Shown piece by piece: positions 16,275 to 24,712 of a stretch of DNA of 27,099 nucleotides (the stretch's first letter is position 1; the number at the start of each line of letters is the position of its first letter). The position numbers were made by a program, and so were the translations under genes. The notes beneath the pieces were generated by a model. That model was not told the origin of the DNA and did not search any database. It saw only the letters and a program-made list of their open reading frames with translations. This DNA is from a virus. The stretch spans positions 1 to 27,099 of the IMG/VR virus record IMGVR_UViG_3300017527_001347, one strand, 5' to 3'.

Positions 16275-16583
16275 ATGCCTCCAGTATGTACAGTAGGAGA
16301 TATTGGCGTTGGTGTTTGTCCGGCTCATTATCCATCTCCAATTCCTTTTGTGACAAATTTTAGTCAAGGTGTGCCTACGGTAAACGCAAACGGGCAAAAT
16401 ATAATTACGATTGGCGGTTCCGGCAATGCCAGTTGTGGACATAACACAATTGCTTTATCTGGTAGTTCAACCGTTATGGCTGGAGGTATGGGTGTGCATA
16501 GACTTGGTGACTCTGGTATCGGTTCTGGTGGTGGTGCTTATACAGTCACAAGCGGACAACCAAATGTGAACGCTGGCGGTTAA
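16275..16583 (+). CDS. PAAR-domain spike tip protein
   Basis: The 102-residue protein is a PAAR-type cone that sharpens the spike and binds a metal ion at its tip. Visible features are the opening CTVGDIGVGVCPAHYPSP with an early Cys and His, then NGQNIITIGGSGNASCGHNT, the hydrophobic turn pattern TVMAGGMGVHRLGDSG, and the end GGGAYTVTSGQPNVNAGG. The repeated short Gly-rich turns and conserved His/Cys positions suit the family. Its place two genes after gpV and before gpW is the usual one in contractile injection systems. No C-terminal effector extension is present, so it is a plain tip. Confidence 0.85.
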   Translation: MPPVCTVGDIGVGVCPAHYPSPIPFVTNFSQGVPTVNANGQNIITIGGSGNASCGHNTIALSGSSTVMAGGMGVHRLGDSGIGSGGGAYTVTSGQPNVNAGG

Positions 16584-16586
16584 ATT

Positions 16587-16931
16587 ATGCGCGGTATGGA
16601 TAGGCAAACTGGGAAAGCTATTAATGGCAATGATCATCTACTTCAAAGCCTAGATTGTTTATTTACTACTCGCAAAGGTACGCGAGTAATGCGTCGAGAG
16701 ATAGGAATTGATTTGGACATCGTTGATGTTCCAATCAATTCTGGTTTAGCTGGATTATGGGTTTACGCTTTGTCTGAGGCATTAGAAAGCAGCAAAGAAA
16801 CTCGCTTTGAAATAAGCGAGGGGAAAATCAATCTGGTAGATAAAGAGGGAAATATCTCTCTACAAGTGTTTGGAGATAATCAGGAGATGGGCGGAAAAAT
16901 AGATGTAGTGACGAGAAAGCCTCATGAGTAG
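16587..16931 (+). CDS. W: Baseplate wedge protein gpW (gp25-like)
   Basis: The 114-residue protein matches the gpW/T4 gp25 family, the sheath-initiating baseplate component. It has DRQTGKAINGNDHLLQSLDC, then LFTTRKGTRVMRREIGIDL, which is the conserved 'l.T..Gsr.mrreyGs.L' region, and a helix LAGLWVYALSEAL. P2 gpW is about 115 residues. An alternative start at the next Met (16,596) is possible. The gene overlaps gpJ by 8 bases through ATGAG, as commonly seen for W-J. Confidence 0.92.
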   Translation: MRGMDRQTGKAINGNDHLLQSLDCLFTTRKGTRVMRREIGIDLDIVDVPINSGLAGLWVYALSEALESSKETRFEISEGKINLVDKEGNISLQVFGDNQEMGGKIDVVTRKPHE

Positions 16932-17823
16932 TGTTTCGCAAGCAATTCAAATTGATCTGCTTCCCATTCCAACGATAATAGAAGAACTTGATTACGAAAC
17001 TATTTATCAAGAATTGCGCGATGATTTTCTATCGCGTGACCCTAAATACACTGCATTAGTTGAAAGTGATCCGGCATTAGTATTAATGCAAGCTTTTGCG
17101 TATCGAGAATTACTGTTGCGACAAAGAATGAATGACGCTGCACGAGGCGTTATGCTGGCGTATGCAATCGGAAGTGATTTAGAGCATTTAGGAGTTTTAT
17201 TTGGGATTGGCAGAAGAGAAGATGAAACTGATGAAAAGCTTCGACAAAGGATTCAACAGTCGCTTGAGGCTCATACAACAGCAGGTTCTCATGGTAGTTA
17301 CGTTTATTGGGGCATGAGTACAGAATCAAGAGAATCTGGTGGTATTAAGGATATTTATGTTACGTCCAAACATCAAATTACACCTGGTAGTGTCTTTATT
17401 ACGGTCTTGGCAAATAATGATGGCGGTATGCCTAATCAAGCTCTTTTGGATGCTGTTTATGATGTTTTAGATAATGATGTTCGCCCTTTAACTGATCAAG
17501 TTTTTGTTTTTGCACCTGAGCATATATACAAATATACAGTTGAAGCAACTATATATTTATATAGCCGGTTGGATGCTGAAACAGCTCCAGAAATTGCCAA
17601 AAATTCTCTTACTGAATATGTTACCAAGAATCATTTTTTAGGGAAAGATATTACGGTTAGTGGTATTTATTCTTCTCTGCACCAAAATGGTGTTCAAGAT
17701 GCCGATTACACAGTGACAGTTGATGGTCGTATTTTAAATGCTGACGAAAACATTGTTGTGGCTCCTGAAGAAGTTGCTTTTTGTGAGGAAATAACAGTAA
17801 CTATTGGAGGATACAGAGTTTAA
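16924..17823 (+). CDS. J: Baseplate protein gpJ
   Basis: The 299-residue protein is a baseplate J family wedge protein, close in length to P2 gpJ (about 302). Diagnostic stretches are SDPALVLMQAFAYRELLLRQ, NDAARGVMLAYAIGSDLEHL, GVLFGIGRREDETDEKLRQR, TAGSHGSYVYWGMS and VLDNDVRPLTDQVFVFAP. It forms the wedge with gpW and gpI, transmitting the trigger from fibres to sheath. It overlaps gpW at its start, and its stop TAA shares a base with the gpI ATG (TAATG). This implies coupled translation and fixed ratios. Confidence 0.94.
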   Translation: MSSVSQAIQIDLLPIPTIIEELDYETIYQELRDDFLSRDPKYTALVESDPALVLMQAFAYRELLLRQRMNDAARGVMLAYAIGSDLEHLGVLFGIGRREDETDEKLRQRIQQSLEAHTTAGSHGSYVYWGMSTESRESGGIKDIYVTSKHQITPGSVFITVLANNDGGMPNQALLDAVYDVLDNDVRPLTDQVFVFAPEHIYKYTVEATIYLYSRLDAETAPEIAKNSLTEYVTKNHFLGKDITVSGIYSSLHQNGVQDADYTVTVDGRILNADENIVVAPEEVAFCEEITVTIGGYRV

Positions 17824-18767
17824 TGGAATTTAAAAGTATTTTGCCTAATAACGCTACGCAGCTTGAGAGAGATATTGAGGCAAGCGTATCGCGTTTTGAA
17901 AAATTTTCTACTGAAACAATATTAGATATTTGGCAATCTGAAACCTGCCCATTAGACATTGTAACGTGGTTAAGTTGGACTCTTTCGGTTGAAATTTGGA
18001 AATTAGACTGGCCAGAATCCATAAAAAGAGATTTTCTTAAAAAGAGTGTTGAACTGCATTTGAAAAAAGGCACAAGACATTCTATAGATTTGATTTTAAG
18101 TTGTTTAGGAATCAAAACTTATAGGATTGTAGAATGGTGGGAGCTTGAACCAAGAGGCACTCCTTATACTTTCACGTTAGCTTTTTCATTGGAAGAAGGT
18201 TATGACCCCGAATTATTCACCTCAAGCAATTATAAATTTGTACAGGATGCTATAAACGCAGTAAAACCAGTTCGTGCAAGTTATGATTTTGGTGCTGAAG
18301 CTGCATCTAAAACATCTTTCTCACTTGCAAACCAGTTAAAAATTGAAGAAATTTCCAATAGCATTACTCCGCATTATCCGTTAAACACTCTTCTAGGTGA
18401 GGAAAATTCATCTTCATTAGGTGGAGGAGCGGTTGAGCTTACTCCAATAGTTAGACCAGAAGCCGCCTTGGGTTATCCAGTAAATACTCTTTTATGGAAA
18501 AATAATTCTTCAACTTTAAGTACGGCGATGGAGGTGTCTGAAATAATTCGCTCTCCAGAAGCTGCATTTACTTATCCAGTAAATGCTCTTTTAGGGAAAA
18601 ATAATTCTTCAGCTTTAAGCGGTGCAGTAGAGGTATCTGAAATAATTCGGCCACCAGAAGCGGCATTTAGTTATCCAGTTAATACTCTTTTGGGGAAAAA
18701 TAATTCACCATCTTTAGATGGCGCAGTTTCATTTAGATCATTTCACCGATTTGATGTAACGCTGTGA
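17823..18767 (+). CDS. I: Tail protein gpI with a C-terminal tandem-repeat extension
   Basis: Residues 1 to about 165 are the phage tail protein I family: LPNNATQLERDIEASVSRF, LDIWQSETCPLDIVTWLSW, VEIWKLDWPESIKRDFLKKS, HLKKGTRHSIDLILSCLG and RIVEWWELEPRGTPYTFTL. The extension after residue 184 consists of four 33-residue units starting at Y185, Y218, Y251 and Y284. Each begins YP[VL]N[TA]LL and most end with a PEAA-containing stretch; the last is incomplete and runs into the C-terminus. P2 gpI is about 176 residues, so the repeat tail nearly doubles it. gpI links the wedge to tail fibres. The ATG overlaps the gpJ stop, with GGAGG upstream. Confidence 0.9.
   Translation: MEFKSILPNNATQLERDIEASVSRFEKFSTETILDIWQSETCPLDIVTWLSWTLSVEIWKLDWPESIKRDFLKKSVELHLKKGTRHSIDLILSCLGIKTYRIVEWWELEPRGTPYTFTLAFSLEEGYDPELFTSSNYKFVQDAINAVKPVRASYDFGAEAASKTSFSLANQLKIEEISNSITPHYPLNTLLGEENSSSLGGGAVELTPIVRPEAALGYPVNTLLWKNNSSTLSTAMEVSEIIRSPEAAFTYPVNALLGKNNSSALSGAVEVSEIIRPPEAAFSYPVNTLLGKNNSPSLDGAVSFRSFHRFDVTL
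18375..18764 (+). repeat. 99-base tandem repeats encoding the gpI extension
   Basis: Four in-frame units with an exact 99-base period begin at 18,375, 18,474, 18,573 and 18,672. Units 2-4 are closest to each other (all contain tatccagt followed by aa or ta and then ctctttt). The first is the most diverged and the fourth is cut short by the gene end. The lack of indels shows selection for the 33-residue spacing. Confidence 0.9.
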
Positions 18768-18782
18768 GAATCTGAAAAAAAA

Positions 18783-19607
18783 ATGTCATTAATAACTCTA
18801 GCCCCAGTGATTACAACCGTAGGTTTAACTGCTGTTTTTAACGCACAAAATACCGGCTTAAAATGTGAAATTGCAGAAATAGCTCTAGGCGATGGCTCTT
18901 ACACTCCAACAGAAGATAGAGTCGCGCTGGAGAATGAAATTACTCGTGTGCCTGTTTCTGGAGGCATTCGACAATCAGAACATCAAATCCATATCACGGG
19001 CGTGCTTGCCACGCAAGTGGCATTTTGGGTGAAAGAAATTGGGTTTTATTTAGCTGACGGAACTTTGTTTGCTGTGTGGAGTGACGATCAGCCTTATCAT
19101 ACGGTTAGAAATATCCCAAAAGTTGATAGTGATGGTACTTTGGCAGTATCTGCGTATGGCTCTGCTTTGCAAGAAGGAATTTATAAACTGATTTGTGTGG
19201 AAACAACAAATGGTGGCCCTGCCCGTTTTGTCATAAGTGCCCCAGATGGCACTGATTTAGGCTCAGTAAATACTGACACAGCCTTCTCTAACGACCACCT
19301 GGACTTTTTGTTGACAGAAGGTGGGGTTCCTTGGGCAATTGATGATGAAATTCAAATAAGGTTATGGCTAGAAAGACCCTTAATTTATGCAACGTCCTAC
19401 GGCGATATAGTAATTGGCTTTGATTTATTGCTAACAGCAATCCCACCAGATTCAATTACAATCAATGTGCCTGACAATACATATAATATGGCGTTATATG
19501 AGGAAAATATAACAAAATTAGCGACAGTGATTGTAAGAAATCAAATCACAAACATAAAGCTACAAGAGCAAATTTGCTGTCTGAAAAAGACTTGTTGTAA
19601 TAAATAA
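18783..19607 (+). CDS. H: Short gpH-type tail fibre adaptor (tail-collar fibre N-terminal domain)
   Basis: The 274-residue protein matches the N-terminal tail-collar fibre domain (DUF3751 type) that attaches fibres to the baseplate: GLTAVFNAQNTGLKCEIAEI, ALGDGSYTPTEDRVALENEI, VAFWVKEIGFYLADGTLFAV. P2 gpH is about 669 residues; here the distal fibre is missing. Instead the chain ends in a coiled-coil-like stretch (LATVIVRNQITNIKLQEQI) with two Cys pairs (CCLKKTCC) in the last ten residues. The next two genes start with a coiled coil and a Cys pair, which suggests they join it. The gene starts 15 bases after gpI, with a weak ribosome site in an A-run. Confidence 0.8.
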   Translation: MSLITLAPVITTVGLTAVFNAQNTGLKCEIAEIALGDGSYTPTEDRVALENEITRVPVSGGIRQSEHQIHITGVLATQVAFWVKEIGFYLADGTLFAVWSDDQPYHTVRNIPKVDSDGTLAVSAYGSALQEGIYKLICVETTNGGPARFVISAPDGTDLGSVNTDTAFSNDHLDFLLTEGGVPWAIDDEIQIRLWLERPLIYATSYGDIVIGFDLLLTAIPPDSITINVPDNTYNMALYEENITKLATVIVRNQITNIKLQEQICCLKKTCCNK

Positions 19608-19620
19608 AAGGATAATTTTT

Positions 19621-20928
19621 ATGAGTTTAGGTGACGCAGTTGCCGAATTAACTTTGGTCACTCAAAGTCTTCAGTCACAAGTAACGAATACATTAGCTGA
19701 GTGTTGTGGAACTGAAGCCAGCCATTTTATTAATCAGGTAACATTAAATGTTCCGTCAGATTATGCAACGTTAGAAGAAGCTCTGTCGTTTTTGGCTGGG
19801 AAGGATTGGTCGGTAAATGGCAAGCCTACTATTCAATTGCCTGCTGGCACTATAAACCTTTCTAATACAGCACATATTTATAAGAGCGGAATTAAAATTA
19901 AAGGTGCTGGAATGATTGAAAAAACCATTTCTGGTCATCCCAGTAGCACGCCAATAGATAGTGCTTATAAAGACGTAAATAATAATATTCTTGAACATGA
20001 TATTGTCCTAACTTTGAACGACACTACAGAATTATCTGTAGGCATGTATGGAAGATTGTCTAATTTAGCTCCAGCAGCTCTAACTAGAACTGATCCTCCT
20101 ACTTCTGTGACAGATAATTATGCCGCTGATATTTACGCAGGTTGCGGAGTTATCACGGCAATCAGTGGTAACGATATTACCTTGAGAATAATTCTGACTA
20201 CGAATAATTCTGGTTCCGGCATAGAAATTCTTAGTGGTAATTTTTCCGCTTTTAAAACACAAATCAAATTCCCAGTTGGAATCTCAGGTTTTAAAATCAG
20301 TTCAAGAGAGCAAAATTCTATTCTGGAAGATTTGATAATAGTTGGAGAACGTACAACAACGGAATTTGAAACCATAGCAACGGCTATCACAATCAAAGAA
20401 AAATCTTGCCTTGAGCTGAACAATATTGGAATTGTTAATATTGGTATTGGTATAAAAGGTCAGGGTAATTCCTCGCTGATTAAAGGAAATGGATTCGTTG
20501 TTATATCTGGATTAGGTGGTTTTTTAGCGGCTGGTACTACTGGTGAAAAACGACCGTATTTCGGAATCTATCTGACAAATTCAGCGTATGCACAGATAGA
20601 TGGAGTGCAAGTAGTTGGAAACGCTGAAACACATGCAGTATATTGCCAAAATAATTCTACAGTTTCTATTCAGGATTCAATTATAAGTTCTAATTTCAAT
20701 GGCTGTATTAGTTATAACGGTTCTATGATTCGTGCTTGTGATGGAATCATGGCATTTAATGAAAACATTGATTGCATTTCTGAAAACCACAGCACCTTTG
20801 TATATAATAAAGCTCTTCTTCAGAATGGCAATTCATATTCTCCAGATGATGCTTTGTCTACTAACAGTAGAACTGGTAATAATGGCGCAGTGATAATTTT
20901 TGATTGCAATAATCGACTTGAAGGATAA
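19621..20928 (+). CDS. Beta-helix tail fibre/spike protein, copy 1
   Basis: The 435-residue protein has an N-terminal coiled-coil-like segment with a Cys pair (LQSQVTNTLAECC, up to about residue 33). LNVPSDYATLEEALSFLAG and PTIQLPAGTI follow, the usual entry into a right-handed beta-helix (pectin-lyase-like) of receptor-binding phage spikes. The body shows helix-rung repeats: GIKIKGAGMI, SILEDLIIVGE, CLELNNIGIVNIGIGIKGQG, AQIDGVQVVGNAETHAVYC, STVSIQDSIISSNFNGCISY. No catalytic residues can be assigned by eye, so whether it cuts polysaccharide is open. AAGGAT precedes the ATG. The downstream gene is a paralogue. Confidence 0.8.
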   Translation: MSLGDAVAELTLVTQSLQSQVTNTLAECCGTEASHFINQVTLNVPSDYATLEEALSFLAGKDWSVNGKPTIQLPAGTINLSNTAHIYKSGIKIKGAGMIEKTISGHPSSTPIDSAYKDVNNNILEHDIVLTLNDTTELSVGMYGRLSNLAPAALTRTDPPTSVTDNYAADIYAGCGVITAISGNDITLRIILTTNNSGSGIEILSGNFSAFKTQIKFPVGISGFKISSREQNSILEDLIIVGERTTTEFETIATAITIKEKSCLELNNIGIVNIGIGIKGQGNSSLIKGNGFVVISGLGGFLAAGTTGEKRPYFGIYLTNSAYAQIDGVQVVGNAETHAVYCQNNSTVSIQDSIISSNFNGCISYNGSMIRACDGIMAFNENIDCISENHSTFVYNKALLQNGNSYSPDDALSTNSRTGNNGAVIIFDCNNRLEG

Positions 20929-20932
20929 TTAA

Positions 20933-22162
20933 ATGAGCTTAGTAGATGAAGTAGCTTCGCTTGCTGTAGCAACTCAGGAATTACAGGCACAGGTTACAAA
21001 TACATTGACTGAGTGTTGCGGTGGAGGCAGTGCTAGCCAAGACACACATTTTATTGAGCAAGTCACTCTTAATGTGCCAGCAGATTATGCGACATTAAAC
21101 GATGCGTTGGCGTATTTGGATGACAAGTATTGGGCTGCTAGTACTACTCCAATAATCCAATTACCAGAAGGTGAAATTACATTTTCTAGCCCAATAGAAA
21201 TAAAACCGGATGGCGTCACCATACAGGGTGCTGGTGTTATACCACAGCAAATGGTAGAACATGTTGATACACAAGAGATCAATCGAGGATGGTACCAATC
21301 TGTTTATCGTGTAGAAAATGTAACGGGCATAACCGTTGGTATGAGCGTTATTGTTTCAAATACAATGCAAGGTGACGATTATGAAGACCCTGAATATTAC
21401 AGAGTAGAACAAGAAGGTAGCTGGGAAGTCACACAAGTTGATAGAAACTATAATTTGGTAATGGTGGCATCGAAAGCCATCTCAAGTACTCGAATGCTTG
21501 CTGAAATAAAATTAGCTAGTGCAACTTTAACTTTTTGTAAAACGAAATTAGATTTTTCTGGATTAGGCATAAACGGTATTGTGATAGATTCTGTTAGAAA
21601 CATTTCCTTAAAAGATTTAACAATAAAAGGAAAGCAAGCTTCTGGTAATTATGGAATCATTTTGAAGAATTCAGCTACATTGAATACAAGTAATCTAGCA
21701 GTGAATGATTTTAGGAATAATATTCAACTAGTTAATAAATCCAGATTGACGCAACAAAGTGGATATTTAGCCTGTTCTGGTGCGGCTGATAACGGTATGT
21801 ATATAGAGGGTAATTCCACAGCTATTATTCCTTATGGAATTTTTACCGGCAATAATTATGGCGCGTTTTGTAACCATCACTCAATGGCTGAACTTGAGCA
21901 TACTGTTGTTGCTGGCAACCATATCATGGGAATAGTTTGCTCGAATAATTCGTTTGTAACAGCTTGTAATGCGAATGCTGTATGGAATTATGATTTAGAT
22001 TATGCGGCTGATCAAAATGCTACTATTATTGTTAATTCTGATTCCGCTTACGACTATGCTTATACATCTCCAGGTATAGATAATGAAGCATATAATAACG
22101 ATGGTATGATTGGTTCTTGTGGACATAAATATTATGATGAATATTATTATGAAGGTTACTAA
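20933..22162 (+). CDS. Beta-helix tail fibre/spike protein, copy 2
   Basis: The 409-residue protein is a paralogue of the gene just upstream. The first about 100 residues correspond closely (LQAQVTNTLTECCGG, QVTLNVPADYATLNDALAYL, IQLPEGEI, VTIQGAGVI), and the beta-helix body shares only the rung pattern (LKDLTIKGKQ, YGIILKNSATLNTSNLAVND, NGMYIEGNSTAIIPYGIFTG). The C-terminal 40 residues are rich in Tyr, Asp and Asn and end in DEYYYEGY, unlike copy 1. It starts four bases after copy 1 with AAGGA before the ATG. Conserved base and diverged shaft suggest both attach to the same adaptor and bind different receptors. That is an inference. Confidence 0.8.
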   Translation: MSLVDEVASLAVATQELQAQVTNTLTECCGGGSASQDTHFIEQVTLNVPADYATLNDALAYLDDKYWAASTTPIIQLPEGEITFSSPIEIKPDGVTIQGAGVIPQQMVEHVDTQEINRGWYQSVYRVENVTGITVGMSVIVSNTMQGDDYEDPEYYRVEQEGSWEVTQVDRNYNLVMVASKAISSTRMLAEIKLASATLTFCKTKLDFSGLGINGIVIDSVRNISLKDLTIKGKQASGNYGIILKNSATLNTSNLAVNDFRNNIQLVNKSRLTQQSGYLACSGAADNGMYIEGNSTAIIPYGIFTGNNYGAFCNHHSMAELEHTVVAGNHIMGIVCSNNSFVTACNANAVWNYDLDYAADQNATIIVNSDSAYDYAYTSPGIDNEAYNNDGMIGSCGHKYYDEYYYEGY

Positions 22163-22168
22163 ATAATT

Positions 22169-22612
22169 ATGATATGCACAATAAAACACCAAAAGATTTT
22201 AGGCTATTCTTATAAACTTCCTAAGAAGATAATGGATGGTTGTGAGGTTATTGCTGTTCCAAATTCAAAAAATATCGGAATTGGTCAAAAAGACCCACGC
22301 TTAACCATGACACCCGAAGAAAAAATCGTGGTGCAAAAATTAACTTTATCATTAACTCGAAAAATAAATGAACAAAAAGGGGTGTTATGGAATGGCAATG
22401 AATATCATTCTGACCCTGAATCCCAAGCTAGATTAGCTAACACAATGTACGCGCTTGATAAAGGAATGTTGACAGCACCTATTTCATGGAAAACCAAAAA
22501 TGGAACATTCGTAACACTTTCCGCAGTAGATATTGGGGCATTGGCTCAAGCGATTGCACAGCATGTGGAAGCACAATTTAACTCAGAAAAAACCGCTTTG
22601 GAGGCATTATAA
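22169..22612 (+). CDS. DUF4376-like protein, probable fibre-associated or assembly protein
   Basis: The 147-residue protein follows the fibre genes. Residues about 70-145 fit the DUF4376 pattern found at the end of many tail fibre assembly proteins: VLWNGNEYHSDPESQARLAN, SWKTKNGTFVTLSAVDIGAL and AQAIAQHVEAQF. The first 65 residues (ICTIKHQKILGYSYKLPK, PRLTMTPEEKIVVQKLTLSL) do not resemble a family I know. Position after fibre genes suggests a chaperone for their folding or attachment, as gpG does in P2. It is separated by six bases from copy 2 of the fibre and abuts the sheath gene. Role inferred, domain moderately supported. Confidence 0.65.
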   Translation: MICTIKHQKILGYSYKLPKKIMDGCEVIAVPNSKNIGIGQKDPRLTMTPEEKIVVQKLTLSLTRKINEQKGVLWNGNEYHSDPESQARLANTMYALDKGMLTAPISWKTKNGTFVTLSAVDIGALAQAIAQHVEAQFNSEKTALEAL

Positions 22613-24694
22613 ATGGGTGACTTTTTACATGGTGTTGAAGTAATTGATATTTCAACCGATAAGCGTCCAATCACAACTGTAGCATCAAGTACGATTGGAA
22701 TCGTTGGCACTGCTCCTGATGCTGATGAAAAAGCATTTCCATTAAACACTCCGGTTTTATTTACGGGTTATGACACAGATAAGTTAGCTAAATTAGGCAG
22801 TAAAGGCACATTGCCGTGGTCATTGGATTCTATTTTTCAGCAATTTGGGGCAAATATTGTTGTAATCAGAGTATATAGAACTCCTAGCGCTGAAAAAATT
22901 AGCACTTTAAAATCATTAACCCGTCCAATTGTTGTAGTGACTGAAGAAGATGTGGTTCGTGCTACAGGTAATGATAAAGATGCGGTTCAGAATACCGACA
23001 TTGTTGGTTTTGATAAGCTTTGGGCAGGCAGTGAAACATACGAAAAAAATGTCGATTGGCAACGCAATGGGCATGATATTGAATGGATTAGAAAATCTGT
23101 TGTGGAAACTGTGAATAAAGGTGCAGCGACAGTAGATGAGCTTCAACATCAAAATATACTCTTGAAAATTAAGCAAGTCTATCAAGGCGATACTATTTAT
23201 GTTGAAAATACTGATTATGAAAAAGATTCTGCAACTGGCGGTGTCAAGTGGCTTGGTACCAGTCAACCTAACGAAAGAAGCAATTATTATGTTTCATATG
23301 AGTACGGTAAACGACCTGCAACTGGGAGCAGCTATAAAGCTAGTTATTCTTATTATGATTATGCTAGAACAGAAGAAACGGTTACTCGTGTTTCAGGTTC
23401 AAATCTTGATGGTTTAGCTCGTTACGACATTGTTAGTTTTGAAAAAGTTTTTGTTGGTGACAAAACTTATGTGTTGAACACTGATTATCAGTTAGATGAA
23501 ACTAAGAATAAGATTGAATGGCTTAATAATAACACTGTAGATACGATTACTAGGCAAACTGGAACTGATATTGACGCTTTGTTGCATTCCGATATTTTGT
23601 TAGGTGTTGTAGCCATAACACAAGGTGCGGAAACATTTGTTAAAGATACTGATTGGCAAATAACTGTTGACGGCAAAATTGAATGGCTTACTGCAAACAA
23701 ACCGCTTGATGGTGAACAATATTCTGTTGAATATAGCTATGGTGACAGACCATCAGCAGGTACAAGCTACACAGTCAAATATAGTTACAAACTAGGCGAG
23801 CTTACCGCTATTTCTAAAGTGATAGGTCGTATAAATCCTGATAATGGTGGATACGAAGGGCTGCACGCTTTAAAAGCGGCTGAAAGTGCTGTGAAAATTA
23901 AACCTAAGATTATCATTGCGCCAGGATTCACGCAGTTCCGCGAGGTTGCAAATGAAATGCTTGATATAGCCGAGAGATTAAAAGCGATTGCCTTAATTGA
24001 TGCTCCTAATACTACAGATGAGCAAGCGATAAATTATCGTGGGCAGTTCAATAGTAAACGTGCATATATTATTGATCCTTGGCATAAATATCTGAATGGC
24101 TCAGAAGTAGATATACAGCCTACATCTGCAAAAATTGCAGGACTTATTGCCAAAACTGACGCTGAGAAGGGGTTTTGGTATTCACCCTCAAACAAAGAAA
24201 TTAACGCTTGTTTAGGACCTGCACGTCCAATTGAATTCGCTATTGGTGATAAAAATTCTCGTGCCAATAAACTAAATGAAAATGAGGTAGCAACGATTAT
24301 CACTGCGGACGGCAGTTACCGATTATGGGGTAATCGAACTACATCCAATAACCCAAAATATATTTTTCTGAATGCTGTTCGGGTTGATGATCTTATTGAA
24401 GAAAGTTTGCAAAAAAGCATTTTATGGGCTGTCGATCAAAATCTAAGTAAAACGTTTTTTGATGCTGTGGTAGATGCTGTGAGTGCTTATATTCGTAGCT
24501 TAGCTGCAAAAGGGGCGGTGATAATCGGACAAAAACAGCCTTGTTGGATTGATCAAGAGTTAAATACTGTAGATAGTTTGCTTCAAGGTAAAGCGGTGTT
24601 TAGTTTTGATTATGATCGACCTTATCCAGCAGAGCATATCACCCTACAACGCTTTATTAATCATGAGTATCTGAAAACTATTGTTGAAGCGTAA
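22613..24694 (+). CDS. FI: Tail sheath protein FI with a large inserted repeat cassette
   Basis: The protein is 693 residues against about 396 in P2 FI. Residues 1 to about 105 (FLHGVEVIDISTDKRPITTV, VASSTIGIVGTAPDADEKAF, FQQFGANIVVIRVYRT) and about 396-693 (GRINPDNGGYEGLHALKAAE, IIIAPGFTQFREVANEMLDI, PTSAKIAGLIAKTDAEKGFW, SPSNKEINACLGPARP, YRLWGNRTTS, ILWAVDQNLSKTFFDAVVDA) are the typical sheath core. Between them, residues about 111-395 are an insertion of four related units, arranged as two copies of a short-plus-long pair. Each unit has a D[IV] strand, a T[YF] strand, DY or DW, and an [EK]WL strand. The contracting core should sit inside with the insertion on the outside. GGAGG precedes the ATG. 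Confidence 0.93.
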   Translation: MGDFLHGVEVIDISTDKRPITTVASSTIGIVGTAPDADEKAFPLNTPVLFTGYDTDKLAKLGSKGTLPWSLDSIFQQFGANIVVIRVYRTPSAEKISTLKSLTRPIVVVTEEDVVRATGNDKDAVQNTDIVGFDKLWAGSETYEKNVDWQRNGHDIEWIRKSVVETVNKGAATVDELQHQNILLKIKQVYQGDTIYVENTDYEKDSATGGVKWLGTSQPNERSNYYVSYEYGKRPATGSSYKASYSYYDYARTEETVTRVSGSNLDGLARYDIVSFEKVFVGDKTYVLNTDYQLDETKNKIEWLNNNTVDTITRQTGTDIDALLHSDILLGVVAITQGAETFVKDTDWQITVDGKIEWLTANKPLDGEQYSVEYSYGDRPSAGTSYTVKYSYKLGELTAISKVIGRINPDNGGYEGLHALKAAESAVKIKPKIIIAPGFTQFREVANEMLDIAERLKAIALIDAPNTTDEQAINYRGQFNSKRAYIIDPWHKYLNGSEVDIQPTSAKIAGLIAKTDAEKGFWYSPSNKEINACLGPARPIEFAIGDKNSRANKLNENEVATIITADGSYRLWGNRTTSNNPKYIFLNAVRVDDLIEESLQKSILWAVDQNLSKTFFDAVVDAVSAYIRSLAAKGAVIIGQKQPCWIDQELNTVDSLLQGKAVFSFDYDRPYPAEHITLQRFINHEYLKTIVEA
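22943..23797 (+). repeat. Duplicated two-unit cassette inside the sheath gene
   Basis: Residues about 111-250 and 256-395 of the sheath align along their length at an offset of about 143-146 residues. Matching points are TDIVGFDKL with YDIVSFEKV, KQVYQGDTIYVENTDY with VAITQGAETFVKDTDW, and YGKRPATGSSYKASYSY with YGDRPSAGTSYTVKYSY. Within each copy a short unit and a long unit are themselves related. Confidence 0.85.
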
Positions 24695-24712
24695 GGAAAG
24701 GAAGGAGATAAA

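Noticed and set aside
18375-18764. Possible CRISPR-like array because of evenly spaced repeats
   Set aside because: The period is 99 bases, the repeats are contiguous and in frame with gpI, and there are no unique spacers or cas genes.
19621-22162. Diversity-generating retroelement acting on the fibre genes
   Set aside because: No reverse transcriptase, template repeat or second copy of a fibre 3' end is present in the window, and the two fibre genes differ along most of their length rather than at adenines of a short region.
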